Shown here in pieces: positions 44,108 to 54,499 of a stretch of 64,000 nt of DNA (the first letter of the stretch is position 1; the number at the start of each line of letters is the position of its first letter). The stretch lies in contig CAMRHE010000168.1 in the NCBI GenBank assembly GCA_947044405.1, positions 2,611,001 through 2,675,000 on the forward strand, in the 5' to 3' direction. The notes below the pieces were generated by a model. The model was given only the letters and a program-made list of their open reading frames with translations. It searched no databases and was not told where the DNA came from. The stretch comes from Leptodactylus fallax (lineage: Eukaryota > Chordata > Amphibia > Anura > Leptodactylidae). Made by a program: the position numbers and the translations under genes.

Positions 44108-44681
44108 ATATGGCTCTAATAGCACCACAACTTCATTCACCAATGTTATGAAACATCTTTGTTTTTGAACAGAATTATTGGTTTGATTTTCACATTACTT
44201 TATGTGTGCGACAAAACTTTTGTCTTGCCAAAATCTGACCTGTGTTCATTAAATGATGAATATTTCAGCAGTGAAGCCAATTTATTTTCTTAACCAAAAA
44301 ATCATTTGGGAGGGTTTCAGCTTTCATATGAGTCATTTCTAAAACCAATGGATGAATTTAAAGTCAGGTTATAAGCTTTTGATTCCACAACATGGATAAG
44401 TGACAGAACTTCTGTCAGGGACTGTACATGCACAACTTTACCTTCCGTTACAAAAGTAAACCAGCATGATTGTTTATATTAGTGTCAATGGGAACGAACA
44501 CAGAATTAATCTGTAACTTCTCTGTGACATTTTAATGACCGTTGCTAACATCCTATAACGAAGACAGCAATGGACATTCGTAACAGTAGTGTGAACTCCC
44601 CCTTAGTTCCAAACTGAAACACAATTTTGCCTAGTCCATGTCAGACACATTCATGCTGTGACAAGAGAGTTTGGACGCCAA

Positions 44682-47600
44682 GAATAATAATAATAATAGT
44701 CCTTTAATAGTCCCACAATGGGGAAATTCAGTGTGTTACAGCAGCAAAGATAAGCAGATACAAATACAAATACAACATGTACAGGAATATTCCAAGGTGA
44801 GAGGCATTACATTAATAGCAGACAGACAGATAGGACGTAGCAGGGGGGGGGGGGGGGATTTAACAGGCAGAGAGATATTTTCAGTTCTCTGTGTGTAATG
44901 ATCTCCGCTTAGGTCGGTGTTGGTTGTACAGCCTAACCGCGGTGGGGAGGAAAGACTTCCGATAGCGCTCCTTCTCACACCTAGGGTGGAGCAGTCGGTC
45001 ACTGACAGTACTGCTCAGCGCGATCACAGTCTCATGCATGGGATGGGACTTCTTCTTCTGCATGGAGCTCACCACGGACAGTATCCTTCTGTCACCCACC
45101 ACCTGCACTGGGTCCAGTGGGCTCCCCAGGACAGAGCTGGCCCTTCTAATCAGCTTGTCAAGTTTATTTCTGTCCCTGGTTGATATACTGCTCCCCCAGC
45201 AGGCCACTCCAAAGAATATGGCTGATGCCACTACCGAGTTGAAGAAAGTTCTAAGAAGTGCCCCCCGGATTCCAAAGGCTCTCAGCTTCCTAAGCAGGTA
45301 GAGCCTGCTGTGGCCCTTCCTGTACAGGGCCTCCATATGATCTGCCCAGTCCAGCTTATTATTAAGGAGCAAACCCAGGTACTTATAGGTGTTCACAATC
45401 TCGATGCCCGTCCCCAGGATGTCCACTGGTTTAGGAGGGCTTCTGCCTTTGCGGAAGTCCACCACCATCTCCTTGGTCTTCCCCGCGTTAATCTTCAGGT
45501 GGTTCCGGTGGCACCAGTCCACAAAATCCCGGTTCAGTTCTCTGTACTCCCTGTCATCATCATCTGTGATGAGACCCACTATTGCAGAGTCGTCAGAATA
45601 CTTCTGTAGGTAGCAGCTGGATGAGTTGCACCTAAAATCTGCAGTGTACAGTGTGAAGAGGAAAGGGGCGAGAACCGTACCCTGAGGTGCCCCCGTATTA
45701 CAGATCACTGTACCTGACACACAGTCTCGGGCTCTCACGTATTGAGGTCGATTTGTGAGGTAGTCTAGGATCCAGTTGGAGAGGTGGTGGTCCACTCCAG
45801 CAAGGCCCAGCTTGTCCCTCAATAACCTGGGCTGTATGGTGTTAAAAGCACTGGAGAAGTCAAAGAACATTATTCTCACTGTGTTCCCTGGTTTCTCCAG
45901 GTGAGACAGAGCCCTGTGCAGAAGATGGATGATGGCATCATCTACCCCAATGCCCGGCCGATAAGCAAACTGGAGTGGGTCCATAGCGGGGCTCACTAGA
46001 GGGCGGAGATGTGTGAGAACCAATCTCTCCAAGATCTTCATCAGGTGGGATGTCAGTGCTACAGGTCTGTAGTCGTTGAGGTCCATAGGGTGGGGTTTCT
46101 TTGGAACTGGTACCACACAAGAAGATTTCCATAATTCAGGGACTATTTCCTGCCTCAGGCTCATATTATACATATATGTAATTATACCACACAGCTGGTC
46201 CCCACAAGTCTTAATTAGCCTTGCACTGATGTCATCTGGCCCTCCGGCTTTCCTCGCCTTGATCTTTTTCATCTCCTTCCTCACCTGGGCCCGTGTGAAG
46301 GTCAGACTGTGGCCAGATAAAGATGGATTTCTGGATTTACTGGTCTGTTGGGAAGTGGCCGCATGGGGAGAAGTCATTGTGGTGGGGGGAGCTGAAGGAC
46401 ATACTGGGGTGGGAGGAGCTGGTGTGTGATCAAATCTGTTGAAGAATAGGTTTAGTTCATTAAGCCAGTTAACATCTGCCTCAATCTGGCAGACAGACTG
46501 TTTATGACCCGAAATTGACTTAAGCCCCTCCCAGACCCCCCTTATGTCTTTTCTTTCCATTTGCTTTTCCATTTTTTCTTTATAACTGGATTTTCCCTGC
46601 CTGATTTGATGCCTCAGCTCCTTTTGTACTTCCCTCAACCCCTCCTTATCTCTTGTCCTGAATGCCATCTTTTTCTCCTTAAGTAGTGTTTTTATATCAG
46701 AGTTAATCCATGGTTTGTTATTGGAGAAGCACCTCACCACTTTTGTGGGTACTGTGTTGTCCACACAAAAATTAATGTAGTCCGTTATGCAGTGTGTGAG
46801 TCCTTCTATATCTTCTCCATAAGAATCCTGCAGAACTTCCCATGCGGTTGTGTCAAAACAATCCCTCAGAGCCTCATCACTCTCCTCGGACCATATCCTC
46901 ACTGTGCGGGTGACAGCTGGTTCTCTACGTACAAGTGGCTTGTACACAGGTCGGAGATGTACTAGGTTGTGATCCGATCTCCCCAGGGGCGGTAGGGCTG
47001 ATGAGTTGTATGCCTCCCTCACGTTGGCAAAGAACAAGTCCAGTGTTTTGTTGTCTCTTGTGTGGCAGGTTACATACTGTGTGAAACTGGGCAGTGTGGA
47101 TGATGGAGAGGCATGGTTGAAATCACCCGACAGAAGAAAGAGGGCCTGGGGGGTGCTGAGACTGTAACTGGCTCAGCGTGGCTTGTAGGACCTCGCAGGC
47201 AGCGTCAGCTTTCGCAGAGGGGGGGACATATGCAGCTATCACGATGACATGTGATAGTTCCCTTGGTAGGTAGAAAGGTCTCATGCTCACAGCTAATAGT
47301 TCAATGTCCTTACAGCAAGTTTGATCCTTAATCACAATGTGCCTAGGATTACACCATCTATTATTCACAAACATTGCCAGCCCTCCTCCTTTCCTCTTAC
47401 CGCTCTCCCTTGTCCTGTCTGCCCGAAGGAGTTTAAAACCATCCAAGGAGACCAGAGGGTCAGGAGTAACTTCAGTGAGCCAAGTCTCTGTAAGTAGCAT
47501 CATGCTGCACGCCCGAAACTCCTGATGCTGCCTGGTGAGCGCTGTTAGTTCATCCATCTTGTTTGCAAGAGATCTCACATTGCCCATGATGATGGAGGGA

Positions 47601-47985
47601 ACAGCTGGTTGGTAACGCCTCTTTTTAATCCTCTGAAGAGTTCCTGCTCTGCATCCCCTCACCCGCTTTTTCTTTCTCCAAATCTCACGGGGGATGTGTG
47701 ACCAGATGGTATGCCCTCCTGCTGTGCCTCTGAGCTGCAGAATTTCCTCTCTTGTATAGACAAAGGAATTGTCTGCATACACAAAAGATCCCATTTTCAA
47801 GCAGAACAAAGACAGATAAAAACAAAAAAAAAAAAAAAAGTATCACAAGGGTCCAAGTCTTTGTGTGTGTTTCATAGTGCAAAGTCCTTAAGTAGAGAGG
47901 TACAAAACGAGTCATAGAAAGAAAAATAAGATAGAGAGTCTCAGAGCTGCTGTAGCTGGCAGCCACTCCAGCGGCGCCATCTTGG
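44682..47985 (-). mobile_element. L2/Rex1-like LINE, nearly intact, about 3.3 kb
   Basis: Minus-strand element. The 5' end reads CCAAGATGGCGCCGCTGG at 47985. The 3' end has CCCCATTGTGGGACTATTAAAGG followed by ATTATT repeats at 44682-44700, a microsatellite-type end as in L2/CR1 elements rather than poly-A. A single main coding frame contains endonuclease and RT. A run of A at 47986-48011 abuts the 5' end. No clear target duplication was identified. Confidence 0.88.
44881..47809 (-). pseudogene. LINE endonuclease-reverse transcriptase, single frameshift
   Basis: From the Met at 47809, the endonuclease half reads IIMGNVRSLANKMDELTALT, LTETWLT, GGGLAMFVNNRW and VIAAYVPPS. A one-base excess in the C6 run (plus-strand G at 47148-47153) then shifts the frame; on the other side comes ALFLLSGDFNHAS, the GDFN box, and RSDHNLVHL. 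The RT follows in one open frame to TAA at 44881: KKIKARKAGGPDDISARLIK, DLNDYRPVALTSHLMKILER, FFDFSSAFNTIQPRLLRDKL, NTGAPQGTVLAPFLFTLYTA, KYSDDSAIVGL and YKYLGLLL. About 976 codons in all. No nonsense codon, so one homopolymer indel is the only lesion seen. Class (L2, CR1 or Rex1 branch) is inferred from motif wording. Confidence 0.9.
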
Positions 47986-47987
47986 AA

Positions 47988-48011
<24 letters not shown>
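47986..48011. repeat. A26 homopolymer at the 5' end of a LINE
   Basis: Pure A on the plus strand directly joining the CCAAGATGG 5' end of the minus-strand LINE. It may be the tail of an older plus-strand retroelement into which the LINE inserted, or non-templated bases at the 5' junction. Confidence 0.85.
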
Positions 48012-48018
<7 letters not shown>

Positions 48019-50140
48019 CTGAAGCTAGTGGTGTAACTGGAATTCTGTTTATGAGAGACATGCTTATTTTATTTTTTACTTAGAAATGTTTGAGGGTATA
48101 GTACTAGAGGTGATGACACTCTCCTGGCTGCTGTTAAATGTGTTATTCCCATCATTTGTCTTTCATGTCTGATCGATATAATATGCAACCTTATATATGT
48201 ATATGAAAATGATTCCTTTTTCATTAACATATATAAAGAGGACTGGCAATCTAACTTATAGATGACCTTCTACTTTGTTAAAGAAAATATTTCCCCGAAT
48301 AGAACAAAAACAATACATTACTATTATGTTTCATGCAAATAGATAACATCCACCTCTGACAGATCCTCTCAATGTCTAAAGCTATCAAAATCGCATTCCC
48401 ACGAGCCACCATAGACTCAACCCATGAGATCTTAAATTTACCAGCACTTTAGTTACAGCAGTGATATCCTGGGGGTTCAGTCTATAGGGTGGGGATGGGG
48501 GTTATGGAAATATTTGCAGCACTGGTCATGATTGGAGCCATCAGAATGATGCACCTGAGGTGAAAGTAACCTATTGGCTTAACAAATGTAGTCCATAAAA
48601 AAAATAAATAATTTTTTGCATCTAAATTTTTTGTGCAGGTTAATTCTTTTGTTAGTTAAAAACAGGGGCCTCTCTTGGTCGTCTCTAAAGGAGTCTAAGC
48701 CTAGATGGCCTAAGTAAATGGGAGTCACAACAAAACAGAGCCACTACAGAGTATATGGAGCTGTCCGCTTCCAGTTCCATACACTACACTAAGGACAGCA
48801 GATCTGTATAGGCTATCAATATCTATATCAACAAAACGTCTAAATAGATTTTTGGACTTTAATGGTGGATTCATATATTGCATATCTGTACCAGAACTTC
48901 AGTTGTGGAATTCACACTGGGATCCAACCAAAAAAGATAGTACAATGTTGGTAAATAAGGTTTTAGAAAAATCTAGTTACACACAATGAGCAGTCTTTCA
49001 AACCAATTAGGTTTTCGCCCAGCTGATATTCAATGTAAAATTCAACATGTGAAGAATGTATGCTGCATCCCATCCTTTTCAATGGAAATCTGTGCCATAA
49101 TTCATATGGAATTTGTGTGCACCAGTTTAAAATTGGCATCACAGAACAAATTGAAGAGAAGTGACATGCGGCCACAAACTGATTAACCCCTTTGTATAAA
49201 CTACAAAATTTTAAGGTCACCCTCAGATTTCTGATGCAAATTCCATTGCAAATACGCAATATGTCCTACAGCATCATTTCTATTCTGTGTGTGAATTTGA
49301 AGCCCAACTTTTAACATTGTCCAGAGCCACACTTTGCCTAAAACCACCATGAGATCTTCGGCATGATTTGCAAGATGGGAATAACTCTCTAAGCACTTTA
49401 ATAAAACGCAAGGCCAACACACACACTCAACAAAGTCTCTATTGGTAGCTACAGGCAAAACCAACAATATCAAGTACATCATTCACACAGAATACAAGAT
49501 ACAGCAGAACAAGATGGGTTCCACCAAAATGATGTGCTATGCCAAGTGAAAGATGCACAAGTTTGTAATCTGTACAGTGTTGTACATATAAAAAAAAATA
49601 AATAAAAAAAATAATGGCTGAAATATCCCAAACAATAACTTGCTCCCCCAACTTTTGCTTGATACAAGTGTAAGGATTATGTAAGTCAAGCTGCATCCTA
49701 TACATACAGGTAATCCGTTCAAAATCCACTGACCCCCTCAATGCACCAATTACAGAATATAGTTAATGAACCCCAAATGACTCTGTTGGCATTTGCCTCT
49801 CTGCCATAAAAGGCTCCTTTTGAAGTACTGCTGTGTAAGCTCTCATGCCGCAGATGCAATTGGCAAAGCGTGTTCAAACAGGACACACAGAAGGCAGGAG
49901 TTCAAATGTCCCTTCACTCATTATTTTTAATATGGAAATTCACTCATGAAAATTATGTGGACTTCAGCTCCCAACAGTGCTCATTAGCAAGATAAATAAG
50001 ACTCTAGGTCTGGAGAATACAAAATAAAACCTTGCCTGAGGCACTGGAAACCAATGTGATGGCTTCATTGATTTGAGCCAGGAAATGAATGGTTTTCTTC
50101 ACTGATCAAGTATGAAAATTGATAATGAATGATTACTTAC
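48012..50140. other. Intron without recognised gene or element
   Basis: About 2.1 kb of A/T-rich intron. Minus-strand open frames at 48963-49741 (up to 100 codons) have no recognisable domain and no splice-site context, so they are not called. A block TGATTAACCCCTTTGTATAAAC near 49181 resembles repeat borders elsewhere. Confidence 0.6.
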
Positions 50141-50296
50141 ATTGTTACAGTAGAAAGCATAAAACACCCCAGAGACATAGCAACCCAAGATGCCGACAGA
50201 AATGCCAGCATAATCCAGCGCCATCCATCGCCGGCTAGTTTTCTCTGAGCGGTGACAACAAAAAAGGTGATATCCCACTGAGCATAACATGCACAC
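50141..50296 (-). CDS. paqr3: PAQR3 coding exon (VCMLCSV...FYCNN)
   Basis: 156 bp, 52 codons, phase 0 at both ends. Acceptor TATTTTGTAG precedes 50296; donor GTAAGT follows 50141. It reads VCMLCSVGYHLFCCHRSEKT then SRRWMALDYAGISVGILGCY and ends FYAFYCNN. It contains the second PAQR signature, Ser-x3-His followed by Asp in LDYAGI, residues that contribute to the buried metal site of the family, and membrane helices two and three. The cysteine pair after HLF is unremarkable. Very strong match to vertebrate PAQR3. Confidence 0.97.
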
Positions 50297-51421
50297 CTAC
50301 AAAATAAAATAAAAAGATGTACATTTAATTCATACAGCCAATAAAGCCGATGATTTATTGAATATAACATGACAGACTATGAAATTAAGAGAAAATTTGG
50401 TTTACAATATTGCCTTCATTCAAAACATTGCAATGTAGTAATGACTATGAATTAATCATAAGCTAGGAAAAACACATCAAGCACGCCGCTGAATTTTCAT
50501 CAGGGAATCTCAGTAGCACATTTCCCTGAAAGCTGTTGCAGCAAAAAACAAAATCAGATGACTCTTGCTGCAGCAGGCCCGCAGGAATCCATATAGGGTT
50601 CCTGCAGCTTTTGACCTTTGAAAGCAGTGGGTACAATTCTCCATAATAACGGACACACTGTAGGTTTAATTCCCACAGAAGCACAGGTCACTTTGCACTG
50701 CAGGGTTTAACTACAGCATATGGATGAAGTTTGGATAAATCTCTTCCACCATTCTGTTTATAGTAGTGGTTTAGCAGCCAGCAAGTTTGCGGCTGCTAAA
50801 CCACTGAGATTCTCCCAAATTATAAAAAGTTTAAAGTGTAATAAAATTTGCAAACAACTTTAGATTTTCTGGCAGCATTTGTTACATTAATAAATTTTGT
50901 AATCTACTTTATTAAAAAATGTCTGCTCCTTTCTGTCAAATCCTGCTTTTCTTTATTCTTTGCATTACCTCTCTATCGAGAGCTGTACACTGCTTCTCAC
51001 TGTGTAGGGTGTATGGGCTTGTAAGTAATGCAGGAAAAATAAAATCTCAGGTATTCTAAAACTTAGACATATGTTTCTGGTGTTGTATGAAAGAGGAGAT
51101 GCAGTCCTTCCTGTACGATTTCCACATACCATCTGCTGAATATAGATATCCCAATTCTGATGGGGGAACTGCAATCTTAGTGTTGTCTTTCTTAGGACAC
51201 TATAAGTACATTTCTACATTTTATAACAACTGAGATAACCATTTCAAGCAATTCCTCCCCTTCCCTGCATTAAATACAAGAACCCAGCCCCTATGCTCCT
51301 AGTGAAAACAGCGTACAGCTCTCAACAGAGAAGCAAGGGAAAGAAGGGCAAGATTTCTCAGTAAGGAGACAAAATCTGGCATGTGACGTGCCACTTTATA
51401 CGGCAAACATTTTGAGATGCT
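50297..51421. other. Intron without gene
   Basis: Contains a 12-bp-arm hairpin GGTTTAGCAGCC / GGCTGCTAAACC at 50767-50803, and a dispersed block near 50820-51000 (TTTGCAAACAACTTTAGATTTTCTGGCAG) related to 18300-18350 and 58360-58420. No coding frame. Confidence 0.6.
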
Positions 51422-51425
51422 TTAA

Positions 51426-52572
51426 CACTTTCATGCCTGTCAATTTTTGTTTTTGCATTTCAAAGAGCCATAATTTTTTTCATTTTTCAGTTCCACTCTC
51501 TCATGATGGCTTATTGTTTGCAGGACAAATTGTACTTTGTAATGGCACCATTCAATATCCCGTACAATGTACTGGGAAGCTGGAAAAAAAATTCTGAATG
51601 AGGTGGAATTCACTATGTGGTAATAACAACATGTTACCTGTATTCTGCGAGTCAGTACGATCATGGCGATACCAAATTTATATAGTATTTGTAATGTTGT
51701 TTTGATACCTTTTAAAAAATTTAAAACTTTGCAAAATAGAGAAAAAAAAATAAATTTGTGTCACCATATTGTGACATCTGTTTTATAATTTGTGTGTATG
51801 GAGCTGGGTAAGACTTTTTATGCGGGACAAGATGGCGTTTTTATTGACACCATTTTGGGGACGTTCTGATGGTTTGATCTCTTTTTATTCCATTTTTTTT
51901 TTTTTTAATAGGAATTGAAATAGGTGTTGAAAGAAAAAAAAAAAAAAAAAAAAAGCCATTTGGCCATTTAGATTTTTTACGCCGCTACGCCATTCACCAC
52001 ATGGGATAAATATTTTTATATTTTAATAGTTCGGACATTTTGGAGTGCGGGGATACCTAAAGTGTTTATGTTTATTATTGTTTACTTTTATATATGTGAT
52101 CTAGGGAAATTTTTATATTTTTGTGGGGTTTTTTTTTTTTTATTTTTCTTTTATTTTCAGACCTCCTAGAGACCTTGAACCCTAGGGGGTCTGACCGTTC
52201 ATACTATTCACAGCAATACTAAAATATTGCAGTGACCAGTAAAATACGTAGCCTCTAGCAGCATGTAATAGAAGGGATATAATGCCAAGTCTGGGAGCCT
52301 ACAATAGGCTCCCGGCTGTCATGGCAACCGATCGCTACCCTCCGATGTCAATCTGGAGGGCAACAATCGGTCAAAGATAGCAGCTGCGTTTGACCGCGGC
52401 ATCTAAAGTGTTAACTAATGCGAAGGGTGTCGGCTGTTAGCTGTGGGTCCTGGCTGTATTATACAGCCGGGATCCGCTGTGTATGGAGAGAGCTCAGCTC
52501 CTGAGTTCTCTCCATACAACCCTTTGCACTTAATGACGTAAATTGACATGATTATGCACAAAAGGGTTAGAG
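51426..52572. mobile_element. Large non-autonomous element, probably TTAA type
   Basis: Starts CACTTTCATGCCTGTC after TTAA (51422-51425) and appears to end GCACAAAAGGG before a decayed TTAG near 52573. The interior shares order and wording with the tandem-array tails at 14780-15400 and 56520-57100 (TAATGGCACCATT, AACATGTTACCTGTATTCTG, GGCGATACCAAATTTATAT). A hairpin GTATGGAGAGAGCTCAG / CTGAGTTCTCTCCATAC lies near 52481-52518. Non-coding. Confidence 0.55.
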
Positions 52573-52917
52573 GATATTGAAATTTTCGTGACACATTGTA
52601 TTTCATGTGAGTGGTAAACATTGATCACTATTTTTGTATTTATTTATAACAAAAATAAGAAATTAAAAAAAAAAAGTCACAATTTTCAAAATGTGAAATT
52701 GTCTGCTTTTCAGACAGTCATACCACCCAAATACATTAATACATATTATCTACCATATCTCTGCTTTATATTGGCATCAACTTTTAATCATCCTTTAATT
52801 TATTTTGGACGTTAGAAGGCTTACAAGTGTGACAGTGATTTTCTAGATTTACAAGAAAAGTTTCCCAAACTAATTTTTAGGGACCACTTCAGTTCTGAAG
52901 TGGATTATAAAAGCCTA
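52573..52917. other. Intron without gene
   Basis: A/T-rich, no conserved frame or repeat border. The Tc1 target TA is at 52916-52917. Confidence 0.6.
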
Positions 52918-54478
52918 CAGTGGGGAAAAAAAAGTATTTAGTCAGCCACCAATTGTGCAAGTTCTCCCACTTAAAAGATGAGGCCGGCCTGTAATTGACA
53001 TCATAGGTAGACCTCAACTAAGAGACAAAATGAGAAAAATCCAGAAAGTCACATTGTCTGATTTTTAAAGAATTTATTTGTAAATTATGGTGAAAAATAA
53101 GTATTTGGTCAACAACAAAAGTTCATCAATACTTTGTTGTATATCCTTTGTTGGCAATGACAGAGGTCAAACATTTTCTGTAAGTCTTCACAAGGTTGGC
53201 ACACACTATTGCTGGTATGTTGGCCCATTCCTCCATGCAGATATCCTCTAGAGCAGTGATGTTTTGGGGCTGTCGCTGGGCAACATGGACTTTCAACTCC
53301 CTCCAAAGGTTTTCTATGGGGTTGAGATCTGGAGACTAGCTAGGCCACTCCAGGACCTTGAAATGCTTCTTACGAAGCCACTCCTTCGTTGCCCTGGCGG
53401 TGTGCTTGGGATCATTGTCATGCTGAAAGACCCATCCACATTTCATCTTCAATGCCCTTGCTGGTGAAAGGAGGTTTGCACTCAAAATCTCACGATACAT
53501 GGCTCCATTCATTCTTTCATGTACACGGATCAGTCGTTCTGGTCCCTTTGCAGAGAAACAGCCCAAAAGCATGATGTTGCCACCCCCATGCTTAACAGTA
53601 GGTATGGTGTTCTTTGGCTGCAACTCAGCATTCACTCTACCAAACAGTTCTACTTTGGCTTCATCTGACCATATGACATTCTCCCAATACTCTTCTGAAA
53701 CATCCAAATGCTCAATAGCAAACTTCAGACGGGCCCGGATATGTACTGGCTTAAGCAGGGGGACACGTCTGGCACTGCAGGATCTGAGTCCCTGGCGTTG
53801 TAGTGTGTTACTGACGGTAGCCTTTGTTATGTTAGTCCTAACTTTCTGCAGGTCACTCACTAGGTCCCCCCGTGTGGTTCTGGGATTTTTGCTCACCATT
53901 GTGGTGATCATTTTGACCCTACGGGGTGAGATCTTGCGTGGAGCCCCTGATCGAGGGAGATTATCAGTGGTCTTGTATGTCTTCCATTTTCTAATTGTTG
54001 CTCCCACAGTTGATTTCTTCACACCAAGCTGCTTACCTATTGCAGATTCAGTCTTCCCAGCCTGGTGCAGGTCTACAATTTTATTTCTGGTGTCCTTCCA
54101 CAGCTCTTTGGCCTTCACCATAGTGGAGTTTGGAGTGTGACTGTTTGAGGTTGTGGACAGGTGTCTTTTATACTGATAATTTCAAACAGGAGCCATTACT
54201 ACAGGTAATGAGTGGAGGACAGAGGAGCCTCTTAAAGAAGAAGTTACAGGTCTGTGAGAGCCAGAAATCTTGCTCGTTTGTAGGTGACGAAATACTTTTT
54301 TCCACCATAATTTGCAAATAAATTCTTTAAAAATAAAGAATGTGATTTTCTGGATTTGTTTTCTCATTTTGTCTCTCATAGTTGAGGTCTACCTATGATG
54401 TCAATTACAGGCCTGTCTAATCTTTAAGTGGGAGAACTTGCACAATTGGTGGCTGACAATACTTTTTTTCCCCCACTG
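52918..54478 (-). mobile_element. Tc1/mariner element, family A copy 2 (1561 bp)
   Basis: CAGTGGGGAAAAAAAAG at 52918 and CCCCCACTG at 54478, with TA on both sides (52916-52917 and 54479-54480). The inverted repeats of about 200 bp match copy 1 at 998-2588 closely. The transposase is almost intact. Confidence 0.96.
53126..54121 (-). pseudogene. Tc1 transposase, family A copy 2, one nonsense codon
   Basis: A single frame of 332 codons from ATG at 54121 ([19 protein letters not shown]) to TGA at 53126-53128 (KGYTTKY end). The helix-turn-helix segments are [20 protein letters not shown] and [20 protein letters not shown]. Catalytic motifs: [30 protein letters not shown] and [15 protein letters not shown]. 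The only interruption is TAG at 53336-53338 where copy 1 has CAG (Gln) in the WPSQSPDLN box. Compared with copy 1, nine codons (NTPRRVWRR) after LFG are missing in frame. Codon integrity elsewhere suggests recent origin from an active source. Confidence 0.94.
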
Positions 54479-54499
54479 TATATATTAGAAACCCCCCCA

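Larger units (their letters stand above)
36505..44424 (+). mobile_element. Tc1/mariner element, family F, interrupted by a LINE (middle level of nest)
   Basis: Ends CAGTCCCTGACAGAAGTTCT at 36505 and TTCTGTCAGGGACTG at 44424, with TA on both sides. Inverted repeats of about 165 bp include GGAATCAAAAGCTT and GAAACCCTCCCAAATGATTT. Removing the LINE leaves about 1.68 kb, the normal full length. The LINE lies just inside the left inverted repeat. Confidence 0.93.
36386..44603. mobile_element. Short MITE split by a Tc1 element (outer level of nest)
   Basis: The left part (36386-36504) begins GGGGGAGTTCACACTAC and the right part (44427-44603) ends GTAGTGTGAACTCCCCC. The two parts are inverted copies over 100 bp or more (AATGTCCAATGC / GCAATGGACATTCG; GTACGTTCCC / GGGAACGAAC). 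Without the insertion the element would be about 300 bp. Flanking TAGTTGTT and TAGTTCCA share five of eight bases, weakly suggesting an 8-bp hAT-type duplication. Confidence 0.78.

Noticed and set aside
48963..49741. Minus-strand frames of 60-100 codons as a possible extra PAQR3 exon or gene
   Set aside because: PAQR3 exons on either side already join in phase with no missing residues, and the frames show no recognisable family.
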